A stretch of 64,000 bases of DNA from positions 3,611,001-3,675,000 of the forward strand of contig NC_081828.1 of NCBI RefSeq assembly GCF_030867095.1. Direction: 5' to 3'. The notes below the pieces were generated by a model. That model made no database searches. It had not been told where the DNA came from and saw only the letters and a program-made list of their open reading frames with translations. The DNA is from Alligator mississippiensis. Its lineage: Eukaryota > Chordata > Crocodylia > Alligatoridae. Of this stretch, positions 9,401-19,900 are shown piece after piece. The position numbers and the translations under genes are program-made. Each line of letters starts with the position of its first letter. Position 1 is the first letter of the stretch.

Positions 9401-12060
9401 ACCCCCGCGTGGGGGTAAGCAAGGGGTGGGCAGTGCTCCAGCTGGCTCCATGCCTGGCTCCGTTGCCTGCACAGCGAGCTGCTTCCCCGGGGCAAAGGAC
9501 GCACCTTGTAGCTGATGTGGTCCTTGATGCTGATGGGGACGCCGTGCAACAAGCCCTTCTCCTTCTGTCCCTGCAGGTCCCGCAGCTGCTCCTCGCACTC
9601 GGGGATGAGTTGGCGCAGGCAGTTCAGCTCCCGGGTCGCCGCCAAGGCCTTCCCGGGGACGCGGGGGAGAAGCGTTCGTTCGTGAGAGCCGGAGTAGAGG
9701 ATCAGCAGACACGTGCACTGCGCGCACACACACGTGCATGCATGTATGCAAGCACCATGGGCACGTGCATTGTGTCCACACACACGCATGCACACACACG
9801 TGCACCAGACGTGCGTACAAACCACACACACCATGCACACACGCACTATACACACACGCACACATGTGTGCACCAGACGTGCATACAAACCACACACACA
9901 TGCAGTATACATGTGTGCACACACGTGCACCAGATGTGTGCACAAACCACACACACCATACACATGCACTATACACACATGCACACACATGTGCAGCAGA
10001 CATGCATACAAACCACACACACATGCAGTATAAATACATGCACACACACGTGCACCAGATGCACATACAAACTGCACACACATCATGAACACATGCACAC
10101 ATGTGCACCAGATGTGCACACAAACCACACATGCACTATACACACATGCACACACACACGAGCACTGCACGCACCCACATGCATCATGCACACATGCACC
10201 ATGCATACACACATGGGCCCCACACACTCACATGCACCACATACACACGCACACAAATCACACACACCACGCACACATGCACACATGCACTATGCACACA
10301 CATGCACTCACACGCATACCACATGCACACACACACCACACATGCACACACACACTACATGCACTTGCAAACATACCACCCACAGAGCACACCCCCTTTA
10401 CACACACACATATTCACACACCATGCACACAACCACGTAGATGTGCACACACATGCACATGCAAAACACAGGCACACACAGAGTCAAACACAGTAACTGC
10501 CCACAAAACCTCACAGTGTAGCTAGAACAAGCAAGCCGAGGGGGTGGGGAATGGGAAGGTTTAGTATCCCCATTTCACAGAAGGAAGAACTGAGGCAGAA
10601 AAGGCCGACAGTGGCTTGCCCAGCACATGGAGTGAAACACGTGTCCTCTGGGTCGCTGCACAGAGCCTGGGCGTGAGCCCTGGCTTCCTGCGGGCTGATA
10701 CCGCACCAATACATTTGCAGCCATTCAGACCCACTTCGGATCTGCTCTTTAGCTCGGCCGGCTTGCCTTTTCCCTTGGTGGGACGAACGCCCTCCTCCAA
10801 CCCCTCTGCCTGCCCACCCCCGGGCACCCGCCCCTTCCGACAGGCCCGAGGCAACAACAGCTGCAGCTCTCTGGGGATCGCTTCTCCGGTATTCACGTGG
10901 AGGGGAGCAGCAAGAAACCGGGAGCCTGGGTTTAGGGAAGGAGAAACATCAGGTGTCTCCCTGAGCCTCCAGGTCCTTGCTGCTGTCCCTGACCTCTGTA
11001 GGGGGGCGGCAGTGCGACACGGTGGCTAGCAGGTTGTCCTGGAGCCTTGGGCAGTCACATCCATGCTCCCTGCCTCAGTTTCCCCTTCCACCCTCAGTCA
11101 TTTCAGGTAGTACTTGGGGAGAGACTGGATCTCAGTAGGTGCATGATGGTGCCTAACTCCCTGAGGCTTCAACACATGCACACATGCACACACCACCTCG
11201 AACAACAGGCGTCACAACCAGCTGCACCTCGATTCCTGTTCCACCAAAAATCCTTTTTCAGTAATCCCTCTTTACCAGTCCCAGAAGCTTAATCCACAAG
11301 CAATCGAATAGCAGCGGCATGGGTTTATACGGTGCCCTTCACCCCCGGGATCTCCCCGTGACCAAGGAGCCCATCACCCTGGCATCTGAGCACTTTGGAA
11401 ATGCCAAACTTGTGCAAGGCCCCCAGGAAGGCCGAGACGGGGAAGCGAGAATTTAAGCATTTTGCATCTAATGTTTTCTTACGGCGGCAGCTCACCTTGT
11501 CCACGTAGGTGTAGAGGACGCTTTCCGCGGACAGGGAGCCCTCCTTCAGCTTCTCAGCCAGCTCCACCAGCGGCAGGGAGAGGATGCGACTGGGATCGGC
11601 CCCTGGGTTCTGCACGCATGACAAGGGTCACATACAGGTGCCCCGCCACCCCAAGCGCCCCGTCTCGCCCCAGAGCAGCAGGTCCAGGCTGCCAGCGTAC
11701 AAGCTACGAAGTCTACAAACCCGGTGGCCAGCGGCAGCTTGGCCCTACACAGCTCACAGCCCCGTTCCTGCAACCTCGACCCGTGAAAGCTGCCATCTCC
11801 ACGCACGTTTCCAAGTACCTGCAATCCCGCTCCCTATGGGGAAACGTTACCTGCTGCTTGAACCGCTGAACGGCCTTCTCCATGCGCTGCAGGCCGAGGT
11901 CCCGCATCCTCCTGGCCTCTTCCATCTTCTCCTGGATCCGTCTCCTCTGCATCCAGTTCAGCGCTGCGACAGCTGCCGCCGAGGCACAGAGCAGGGCGGA
12001 GACGGTGCGAGGATCGACCTCCAGCTCGGGCAGCAGCTGCGTGAGCATCTCCTGGATCAT
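377..12060 (-). CDS. FAAH: Copy A: fatty acid amide hydrolase (FAAH1-like), exons 1-13 visible, 3' end off window
   Basis: Membrane-bound serine hydrolase of the amidase-signature family; in mammals FAAH cleaves anandamide and other fatty acid amides on internal membranes. The coding exons, read right to left, are 11851-12060, 11496-11609, 9505-9648, 9095-9228, 8226-8432, 7659-7699, 7351-7475, 5696-5821, 5009-5106, 3915-4014, 2759-2802, 1000-1039 and 377-485. They give 497 codons without a stop, and every junction is GT/AG. Lys150 lies in SIKDH, Ser225 in [10 protein letters not shown] and Ser249 in [10 protein letters not shown], so the catalytic triad is intact. An N-terminal hydrophobic stretch at about residues 19-36 matches the family's membrane anchor. 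The start ATG sits in CACCATG and is shared with B and C. The copy is visibly more GC-rich than B and C and more divergent in exons 6, 8, 11 and 12. Exons 14 and 15 must lie left of base 1. It is probably functional, but completeness cannot be judged here. Confidence 0.93.
1000..1039 (-). CDS. FAAH: Copy A exon 12 (codons 448-461)
   Basis: A 40-nt micro-exon encoding [13 protein letters not shown], flanked by CAG and GTAAAT. It aligns with SVKNLWKQDVALA in B and [13 protein letters not shown] in C. It is the most divergent exon of the copy. Confidence 0.82.
1280..1365 (+). repeat. Short CTGCTGCTCTG tandem block, inverted match to the intron 7 minisatellite
   Basis: Two to three imperfect copies of ATCTGCTGCTCTG plus CTGTCTGC. 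Its reverse complement (CAGAGCAGCAGATGGGG) is the core of the minisatellite at about 6135-6660 in the same gene. It lies in intron 11 of copy A. Confidence 0.6.
1696..1790 (-). mobile_element. CR1 3'-end fragment
   Basis: Diverged match to the CR1 tail seen elsewhere in the window (GGACC..AGAGGTCACATCTAGTCCA..CCCCTGC). It lies in intron 11 of copy A, with the element's 3' end on the left. Confidence 0.6.
1800..2750. other. Intron 11 of copy A, no recognisable feature
   Basis: About 950 bases between the CR1 fragment and exon 11. Part of it (1920-2090) reads like a weathered repeat, but I could not assign it. I see no conserved open frame. Confidence 0.5.
2759..2802 (-). CDS. FAAH: Copy A exon 11 (residues 434-447)
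   Basis: A 44-nt exon encoding [14 protein letters not shown]. Residue 440, aligned with mammalian gate residue F432, is His here. Confidence 0.88.
2803..3914. other. Intron 10 of copy A, no recognisable feature
   Basis: Unique-looking sequence apart from a short CCCG run (3876-3891). The overlapping open frames on both strands show no family resemblance and are taken as chance. Confidence 0.5.
3915..4014 (-). CDS. FAAH: Copy A exon 10 (codons 400-433), membrane-cap helices
   Basis: Encodes [18 protein letters not shown] to [11 protein letters not shown], a mixed hydrophobic/basic segment matching the membrane-binding cap of mammalian FAAH. The donor is CTG|GTCAGT. Confidence 0.9.
4015..5008. 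other. Intron 9 of copy A, no recognisable feature
   Basis: GC-rich intronic sequence between exons 10 and 9. The several open frames here reflect the base composition, and none resembles a known family. Confidence 0.5.
5009..5106 (-). CDS. FAAH: Copy A exon 9 (residues 368-399)
   Basis: Encodes [17 protein letters not shown] to GGSTLMDL and ends two bases into codon 400. The donor is TT|GTGAGT. Confidence 0.9.
5696..5821 (-). CDS. FAAH: Copy A exon 8 (residues 326-367)
   Basis: Encodes [18 protein letters not shown] to LLQEAGHT. The family motif PLRIGYY is intact. The first residues (LFCAST) differ from VYSSS in B and C. Confidence 0.92.
6135..6665 (+). repeat. Minisatellite, GCAGAGCAGCAGATCAAATG core
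   Basis: Roughly a dozen imperfect units of variable length, each with a GCAGAGCAGCAGATCAAATG-like core and a GGGAGCACAGGGTAGGGAGC spacer, in intron 7 of copy A. The tract is purine-rich on the plus strand and lacks stops on both strands, which creates long but meaningless open frames rich in Leu/Cys or Gln/Ser. Confidence 0.85.
7351..7475 (-). CDS. FAAH: Copy A exon 7 (codons 284-325)
   Basis: Encodes [17 protein letters not shown] and [13 protein letters not shown]. At the DNA level it is much closer to copy C (12 differences in 125 nt) than B is to C (30 in 125), unlike exon 8. Confidence 0.93.
7659..7699 (-). CDS. FAAH: Copy A exon 6 (codons 270-284)
   Basis: A 41-nt micro-exon encoding [13 protein letters not shown] between two split codons. 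It is among the least conserved exons across the three copies, although its length and phase are fixed. Confidence 0.87.
8226..8432 (-). CDS. FAAH: Copy A exon 5 (residues 201-269), amidase signature
   Basis: The core of the amidase signature: [10 protein letters not shown], then [10 protein letters not shown] with Ser225, then [10 protein letters not shown] with the nucleophile Ser249, then [11 protein letters not shown]. It is 207 nt, entering with one base and leaving with two. Confidence 0.94.
9095..9228 (-). CDS. FAAH: Copy A exon 4 (residues 157-200, codon 201 split)
   Basis: Encodes GHLSTCGF to TNIPQSLF, ending two bases into codon 201 (AA|C, Asn). Phe200 aligns with mammalian F192. 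Copies B and C have Ile here. Confidence 0.92.
9505..9648 (-). CDS. FAAH: Copy A exon 3 (residues 109-156), catalytic Lys
   Basis: Encodes [10 protein letters not shown] to SIKDHISYK. Lys150 in SIKDH matches mammalian K142, the general base. The acceptor is the less usual AAG|GCC and the donor is AAG|GTGC. Confidence 0.92.
9715..10500 (+). repeat. Long CA/TG-rich tandem tract with a higher-order unit
   Basis: Nearly 800 bases of alternating purine-pyrimidine (ACACACGTGCATGC style) in intron 2 of copy A. A landmark GCACCAGA(C/T)GTGC recurs at about 9802, 9870, 9927, 9992, 10052 and 10105, so units of about 53-68 bases have been tandemly duplicated. The long His/Thr-rich and Cys/Val-rich frames on the two strands are products of the repeat. 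Confidence 0.9.
10520..11495. other. Intron 2 of copy A, remainder
   Basis: GC-rich intron sequence between the CA tract and exon 2. It includes a short second CA patch near 11172-11196. No exon or element was recognised. Confidence 0.5.
11496..11609 (-). CDS. FAAH: Copy A exon 2 (residues 71-108)
   Basis: Encodes [10 protein letters not shown] to YTYVDK, the family's first folded segment before the amidase core. It is 38 whole codons, phase 0 at both ends, with acceptor CAG before AACCCAGG and donor AAG|GTGAG. Confidence 0.93.
11851..12060 (-). CDS. FAAH: Copy A exon 1 (residues 1-70)
   Basis: Starts [10 protein letters not shown]. It holds a hydrophobic Ala/Leu-rich anchor (about residues 21-36) followed by a basic, charged helix ([13 protein letters not shown]). 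The donor GT is at 11850-11849. The context CACCATG supports this start. Confidence 0.93.
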
Positions 12061-12514
12061 GGTGAGACCCACTCAGCTGCGGGGCAGCTGCAAGAGCTCG
12101 CGGGACACGGCACCGAGAGGAAGACGGAGGCTGGGTTGTTTCACTCCACCCCTCGCCACCAGCTCGGAGCAGCTGGGAATGAAGCCGGCTTGCCCATTTC
12201 TCAGGTCTTGGATGATGCCCTGCAAGAGGCAGGGCTCTTTTTTTGCCCATCTGCGAGAAACTTGAAGATGGTTCAAAGGTTGCAGGTTGACCTGTGTGTG
12301 GTGGGGAAATGATTGACTGGGAAATGGAGCCGAAACCCTCCCCTGGGCCAAGTTCAAGGACCCTGAGGGCTGAGAAGGGGGTGTCGAGGCTTTGGCAGCA
12401 GGGCACCAGGGTCTCTCTCTGGCAGCAATGGCTGAGCTCTTCCCCACACGTGTGCACGCAGAGTCCCATGGGAGAAGGGGCCTGTGACATTATGGCATGT
12501 TGGTATTACCCAGA

Positions 12515-12675
12515 AAGGTGATGGAGTCTCCATCCTGGGAGGTGTTGAAGACCCAGGTGGACAAAGCCTTGTCTGGGATGATGTAGTTGGGGCTGGTCCT
12601 GCTTGGAGCAGGGGGTTGGACTGGATGTGACCTCCTGGGGTCCCTTCAACCCTCGTTTTCTGTGATTGTATGATT
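12515..12675 (+). mobile_element. CR1 3'-end fragment
   Basis: Matches the CR1 tail: GATGGAGTCTCCATCCTGGG, TTGGACTGGATGTGACCTCC and a terminal TGTGATTGTATGATT. Plus orientation. Confidence 0.85.
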
Positions 12676-13743
12676 CTACCTTAGGAGGGGAAATTCCCAC
12701 AGTTGTCGGAGGGAGGCAGTGCCCCAAAGACTCATTTCCACCTGGGTGGATCCTACCAGAGATAACTGCAGACACACATCAATGAGAGGGCACTGGTGTA
12801 ACCTCACGCTGAACCCGAACCTCTCCTTAGGCCGGATGACTTGGTAACCTCTATGGACATTGCATCCATCTCCATCTGTCTACCACCCTCCTCATCACGA
12901 TATCCACGGTAGGTGGACACCTCACCCCGGCAGCTAACAAGCAGATGTAGCCACGCACCCCCGCTGAACTGCAGACAGACTTGCTTCTTTTAAAAGGAGC
13001 ATGCAAGCTGTTCCTGGTCCTTGGGAAACACTGTTAGGGTCTTCTACTCTGCAAAAATACAGTGCCTTCCAAGTATTTTTTGCTAATCCTGGAACAAGGG
13101 GTGGATGGACCTCCAGCCTCTTTTTCTTCTCCAAATTTAAGGTGAGATGTAAAATTACAACACCTGGAGGAGGCATCACAGAAGAACAAGCGTGTAGGAA
13201 GGCTTTTAACCTGTGATCTTCTGCACATTGCTTGGTAGTAGAGGATAGAAGAATCGCTCTTGCGTGGATCTGGGAATGCGTGTTGCTAGTTTATTTTTTC
13301 TACGATGTCGGTGTCTTTTGGCTGCCACCAAGATCAGGGGCCCGCGGTGCAGGGTGCTGCACTAATGTAGACACCCGCACACAGTGGTCAATGGTGTAGT
13401 TGTAGCCATACCCAGTGCTGGCTTGTATCTAGCCAGCTTGGCTACCTAAAATAGCAAGGCCAGGCAACACAAGCATTACCATGGGCCGAGGTCAGCACCC
13501 AGGGACCCAAATGCATCCCATCCCGTCATGGAAAATGGTACTTGGATATGCGAATACCGACCGTGGTGTGAATGCCTAGCACCCATGCTGTTTTTGCTGG
13601 TGTTACTCTAGGGTTATTTGGCTTGGTGGCTCCTGGCTACACATTGACTCACCTAGTCACAGTCTGCCCTTTAGACTTTCGGAAAAAAAATTAACAGAGA
13701 CCAGCCTCACCGCGGTGGAACAGACTCAGCAATGCAACAAGGT

Positions 13744-13749
13744 TTTATT
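13744..13749 (-). terminator. Poly(A) signal of copy B
   Basis: AATAAA on the minus strand, about 44 bases after the stop codon at 13793-13795, so the 3' UTR is very short. Confidence 0.8.
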
Positions 13750-13792
13750 GAAACACAGCCCGGCTCCCCTTAGGCAAGCATCCTCTGAGCGG

Positions 13793-13924
13793 TCACACGT
13801 GCTCCCTCTTCCTCCCACGGGCCAGCGTCTCCACCTCCTTCATGAAGCGGAGGCACAGCTCCTCCTGCCACGGCAGGGCCACGCACTGCACGGCCACGGG
13901 CAGCCCCACGGCTCCTTCCACGGC
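13793..13924 (-). CDS. FAAH: Copy B exon 15 (residues 547-589 and stop)
   Basis: Encodes [20 protein letters not shown] to a TGA at 13793-13795. The first 106 bases differ from copy C at only three sites. Confidence 0.95.
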   Translation of the reverse strand, partial: AVEGAVGLPVAVQCVALPWQEELCLRFMKEVETLARGRKREHV

Positions 13925-16900
13925 CTGCAGCGGAGACAGGAGCAGCATCATGTTACCCAGATGCCCCAGTTTCCGAGGGCTGCACAAGATTTAATACACC
14001 AGTTAGGTCCTACTGGGCGTGTCTACACATGCATTTACTTTGCATTAAATTTACTGGGCAGTAAGTTACACAGTAAGCAGGTTTACGCTGGCATCTACAT
14101 GTGCAGGCATTAAAGCGCAATAATACTAACTAAAGTTAGTCCCAAGTTAGTCCACACACACAGTGTCACTGTGCAGTAAGGTGTCTACACGTGCATTGCT
14201 GCGCAGTAACTAATTGGCCTGCATTTGAGACCTGCATGATGCAGGTATGACATTTATGCCCAAGTCGGCGTAAGTTGCCATATTTACTGTGCAGTACAGG
14301 CGTGCACGTGTAGACGCTGCTCATACTGCACAGTCATTTTTGGTTATTGTGCAGTAATTTGGGTTCCTGCACAGTAAATTTGCACATGTAGATGCACCCA
14401 CTGAAGCCTTCAGAACAGGCCACCGATGCCTGCCCTGAAAGCACAGGAGATGGACCAGCCTATACCCCATTTTCCCATGGAGGGGAAGGGAAAAAGCCAA
14501 GCGGACCTGACTGCAGTGACTTCCTGAGGGAAGATGCCATTCATGGGCATGATTTGCAGCTGGTTGCAGTTGAGGTGGGACCACAGGACTTGAACCACAA
14601 GCAGCTCCAGTGAGAAAACTGGGTTCGTCCTCTTGGATCCAGGGGCACTGCCGTGAGGACTATTTATGCAAGAGGCAAGGATTTCATAGGGTGATCTCTT
14701 TTATTGGATCAACTCTGTAGTTGGGATACAGTTAAAGAAGACCTAAGGAAGAATGTCTTACCTTCGAAAGCTTGCCTAACTTTATCCCAATTACACAGTT
14801 GGTCCAATAAGAGAGATCCTTGCCTCTTGCATCATTTCTGGACCATCGTGGCTACAGCGTCACTCTTATACTGCTTGTGGACAGTTTCAGCGTGGCCAGA
14901 GGAAAGACATTTGAGTCTTCAGGAAAACGTCCGATAGAACAAGTGTTCCCCATGGCTGATCTCTCCCATCCACACATCACATCAAGCCCCCAGAGCCCCA
15001 ACCTCACAATATTTCATCAGAGAGACTTTCATTAGGTCATTACTCTCCTTCCTACTGGCTGACCTGTTTCAGCCTCTTATCCCAGGGATCACGGTAATGC
15101 CCGTGGTAATGTTTCAGCCGCTCTTCATCAGCCTCCGTGACGGTGGTGACCGGCACGACCCCAGCAGGGAAGTTTAAGACGTTGTATAAGTTGGTGTAGG
15201 ACGTGGCAGCTGGAAGAGACAATTGGCAGAACATTGCCTGGCAGCTCGACAGGGTTGTCTTGTGGAGGCCCACAACCAACCCAGCGCAAAGGGCAACAGC
15301 TCCCGGACACATCCCTGCCAAAAAGACCCCACACCTCTACTCCTTTGCCACTGATCAGGGTGCCAACAAGACCGCCCGGTTGAGTAAACTGAACAGGGTT
15401 TGGCCCTTAGATGTTTCCACTCAAGTTTATGCTATTTTCCTTAAAGTCACCCCAAACACCATGGCAAATTAGAGAATTCAGCACAGAGCAACAGAAATGA
15501 TGAGGGGTCTGGGAGGTAAGACTTAGGGGCAAAGGTTGAAAGAGCCAGGGTCATTGAGTCTGGAGAAGAGAAGACTGAGGGGGGATTTGGCAACAGTCTT
15601 TAGATATCTAAGGGGTGATGATAGAGAAGATGGAGATGGGCTTTTCTTAGTGGCAGTAGAGGACAGGACAAGGAGGAGAAGTTTAGGTTGGAGATTTCTG
15701 GCTAAGAGGGTGGTCAAGTGTTGGGACAGGTTGACCACACTCTTAGCCAGAAATCTCCAACCTAAACAAGCCTAGAGAGGTTGTGCAATCTCCATCCTTG
15801 GAAACGTTCAGACCAGGTTGAGCAGACACTTGGCTGGGATGGGTTAATCAGGGATGGTCCTGCTATGAACAGGAGGCTGGACTAGATGTGACCTTGTGAG
15901 GTCCCTTCCATCCCTCCTTTCCTTTGATGCTATGAACTGGAGACAGACAAGTGGGATCTGAACAACGAGGTCTGCTTGATACACAATGGCTTGTGGGTCT
16001 TTGGTTTGGGCCAGATAAAGCCCTGTCCATCTTTAAAGGTCACCCTCCTGATTTATTTCTTCATACTGCTTGGCTGACCCTGAACTGCCGAAGGTGGACC
16101 CAGCTGGGGGGCTTACCAAAGAGCTTCCCGGGATATCCCTCATTAAAGGCAGGGCCCAGAGCAGGACACAAAATGACATTGAGCTGCAGCTTCCTCCATT
16201 TAGCAATGAATTCCTTACAGTAAGCCTAGTGGGATGGAGAGCAAATGTAAACCAACTGAGACCTGCAGAACACCACCATTAGCTTCAGTCCTGTGGCCAG
16301 GACATAGCCTAACTGGTTCCAGCTGGGCTGTGATAAGTCTCTGGACAAGTTTTGGAGAAACAGGGTTGGACAAGGGAGCAATTCTCCTCCAGGCCATGGG
16401 GCCATTATGTAGCCCCCATGCCACCCTCCTGCAGCTTCATGCCAGCGGTTTCAAGTCAGGGGCAGCCGGGGCAATGGGGTGGGTATCTGCTTAATGGTGA
16501 CTTCCCAGCTTTGCTCTCCCTGGGTCCATCCTGCTGCATATTCAGCCAGGCTTATACCCTCCAGACGTAGCGTTGCATGGATTTCCCCAACCTTCAAGCC
16601 CTCATGACTGCACCCTCCACAGTCACTGAAGACAGCAGGGTTTGCTGCCCAAGGGACTGTGAAGCCCTGCTTGGCAAAGAGAGGACTCCTTAAAGACAAA
16701 CCCATGAAGATCAAGGATATGCCCAGTCCAACCCCACACTCCTCTGCAATCTACACCTCCCCATGCATCAGCCCTCCTGCAATGGCCTAGCTCCCAGGGG
16801 AAAACGCATCTGTATAACATAATCTGTGAGCCATTCCAGCTGTGTGCCCCACCAGCAGTTACACATCGACTCTCTCCCCCCAAAAAACCTCTTTAGAGTG

Positions 16901-19900
16901 AGGGAAAAAGACAAAAAGGAATTACCGCCAGGGCAACGTCCTGCTTCCACAGGTTTTTCACTGACCTGGAAAAGGCACAGACCTGAGATAAATAAACTCG
17001 GTGTGTTTAGAGCTCTTTCCTGGTCCCTTCCCTTCCCTTCCCTTTGCCCCCACCAGCTTCGCTGCCATGGGGGCTGTTTCTTAGCAGCACCTCAGAGCCC
17101 TGCTTCCCGCAGGCAGCAGCACCGGGGTGGGGAGGGGGGTCTCAACCGGCCTGGGGCCCATGAGTTTGTTTGCCTATGGCCCACTAAAGGGTTAATCCAG
17201 CCCTGTACCAGACCCAGCATCCATTCAAGTCAATGGACAGACCTTGTTCACCTTAAGGGTTGGCTTCGAGCTCTTAGGCTCCCAAGACACAAGCATTATC
17301 GAGTTTGTTACTTGATGCCCATGAGCCACTTCTGCCTGACTCGAGTCTCTCCAGAGCGGTGATTTCCAGCCAGGGGGCTGCAGCACCCCAACGTGCCTTG
17401 AAACCCTTTCAAGGGTGCCGCACAGTGTTAACGCTGTTAGAGGTGCTAACACGAATCACAAGCCAAACCCAGAGATTTCAAGTGGGAATCCCTGGTGTTA
17501 CAACCGTTCTGCCCTGCAGTAGGCTTGCTGAGCTCTCTGCCATAGAGTAATAGCTCTAGGACTTTTCTGTAGTCAGAAAAGAAGTGAAAACCAGGAGCTG
17601 GCACTGTCTGAGAGGGGCCTCAAACCTAATGACAGGTGCCTTGGGTCTGAAAAGGTTGAGTGCCACTGTTCTGCAGCCCCAAGCGCTGCAATGAGGTAGA
17701 AGGGGCTAATCTCTCTTGCAGTATGTGCAATCTTCACAAGATTCTTCCATCCGAGCTGGAAGAGGACTGTTATTCTTAACACGGCCAAGAAACCCCCAAG
17801 GCATGTTTTTAACCTTTGCTTGAAACGCAAAGGCTTTGCCATCCAGCAAAGCACCTACGTGGGTGGAGAAATTCAAGCATTTAACAAATCCCACCAAGAC
17901 CCTGGGGGGAAATAGGGGTTTATAGCTAACAAGATGGTGGAACACATTGCCACATCGGATGCATCCACATGAGTGGGAACATGCATTTCCCCAGGGACAA
18001 AGAGCAGTGGCGCAATGTGTGCTGGTGCAACTTGTCCCCGGGAAACCCCATGCACGTACGCTCTGGCGTGCAGCACTTTGTCCTCAGTGGGGTAGGGGAG
18101 GCTGGGGTCGGCACCTGAGCTGGTCCCAGCAGCCTTACCTGGGATCCTGGGGACCTCCAGGGATTGCAGTTTTGGCAATCCCGGAGCAGGGAGCCTGGCC
18201 GGCAGCTGGAGTGTGGCTTTGGCTGGCCGGGCTCTGGTTTCGGACGGTGCATGCTGCCACCATGCGCACCACCCTGTTTTTTTTTCAGGTGTTGGGATTT
18301 TTGACATCAGGATCTCTCAGTGTCAACCCCCCCTGCAAATTAGCAGAGTGGAAAACACCTGCAGGTGTGGCATATGTGGCGTGTGGCACTGCAGATGGGT
18401 TTGCGGCACCGAATACCGCACATGCATGCTCGTCTGGATGCACCCATAAGATTTCACAGACATTAGACATTAGGGCTGGAAGGGACCTCGGAAGATCATC
18501 AAGTCCAGCCCCCAATGATCAGTACACCTGGAGAAAAAGGTCTCACAAATCAACCTGTAGGATCCCAGCCTAAGAAGACCACCCCTAGCCATAAGTCAAG
18601 AGCTGGGTCACCTGCACAGCAGGCTGGATGCTGGCATGCACCAATGCAAAGTCTGCTCTTTGAGCTCTTCCTCGATGAGCCGCTGTTAAATAAAGTCCTT
18701 ACCTGGTACAGCTATAGACCATACCTCAATCTGTGCATGTGTTGTATCCTGTTATCAGCCATCAACCACCCATCCCAAGGTCGGTGAAGCTGACACTGTG
18801 TTTTAAGCTGGGATCTTAGGGAAGCTGGGCTGGAAGGGACCTCACATGGTCCTCTAGTCCAGCCCCCTGCTCAAGGCAGGATCAGCTCTGACTAAACCTT
18901 CCCATCAAGTCTCTGCCTAACCATCTCTTGAAAATTTCTAAGGCTGGAAATTCCTGGGTAGCTTGCTCCAAAGCTTACCCATCCTAATCTGCCTAAATTT
19001 CCTCTGCTGCAGTCAGAGAGAGGAGAGCTACAAACCTTACTGTCCTTCATACAAGCTCCCCATCCCCACATACCTATTTGAACATGATGTTTAAAAGAAA
19101 ACCTGCTTACCCAGCTCCACAGAGTGCTTTCAGATCTCCAGCAATTCGAGGATACTGGAAGGAAAAAAAATGTTATATTAGCTCCATAGCGCAGCAGTCG
19201 GAGACGCACGGGAATAACCCAGCTGGATCAGAGATGAAAGCCACTGATTCATGGTCACTGTGATTTTGCTGGTGGACTCTAGAGTGCTTTGTCTGAGGGA
19301 CTGAGAGCAGATCTTCCAGGAGTTAATCCAGTTGAAGGATGCACTAACTTTACTCCATAATATCTTCCTTGTAGAAGCAAATGAGCCCCATGTAACTCAC
19401 CACTGGTTTTAAGAGGAGAGCCAAAATCTTCTTCGCTAGAATCGGCAGTCTGTAACAATTAATCTGGGACTTCAAGGTGGGATCCACAATATCTCCTTCA
19501 CTGGAAGGCAACAGAGAAAGCAAGATGCTGAGGCACTACTTACCTATTGCAACCAATGTCAATTTGATTGTATATGAATCCTGGTGAAATATGTTATCTC
19601 CAGCCCAGCCCTAAGCCAATATCTTTACATTGGAGTAAATCTCAGGATAGACAGATGGATGAAATGGGTGGACATAGCCTACTCAATGTCAATCTTAACT
19701 CCTCCCAACAAAGAACCGACTTCCTGTCCAAAACATGCCTATTGGATCTTCCACTTGCATGAGTAAAATAAATGGCAACTTATTTCTCTTGAGATTTCCA
19801 TAGGCATTTTGGAGCTGAAAGCTGTGTTGCTTAGAGGTCTCTTGATAACAGATTGCAGAGTCTACTTACAACTTCTCCAGCAAAGTGGAGACTCCATCAG

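Larger units (their letters stand above)
12061..13792. other. Spacer between copy A start and copy B end
   Basis: About 1.7 kb holding the 5' flank of copy A (right of 12060) and the 3' UTR of copy B (left of 13793). CR1 sequence lies at 12515-12675. I saw no clear TATA box, and the promoter of copy A should lie in this stretch. Confidence 0.6.

Noticed and set aside
9379..10440. Long His/Thr-rich plus-strand frame and Cys/Val-rich minus-strand frames
   Set aside because: They read across exon 3 of copy A and the CA-rich tract. Alternating dinucleotides simply lack stops on both strands.
10083..10525. Telomeric or centromeric satellite
   Set aside because: The tract is CA-based with irregular units and no TTAGGG arrays, so it is an intronic microsatellite-derived repeat.
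377..12060. Copy A as a pseudogene
   Set aside because: All 13 visible exons keep frame, splice sites and catalytic residues. Its divergence and high GC suggest a different base-composition setting rather than decay.
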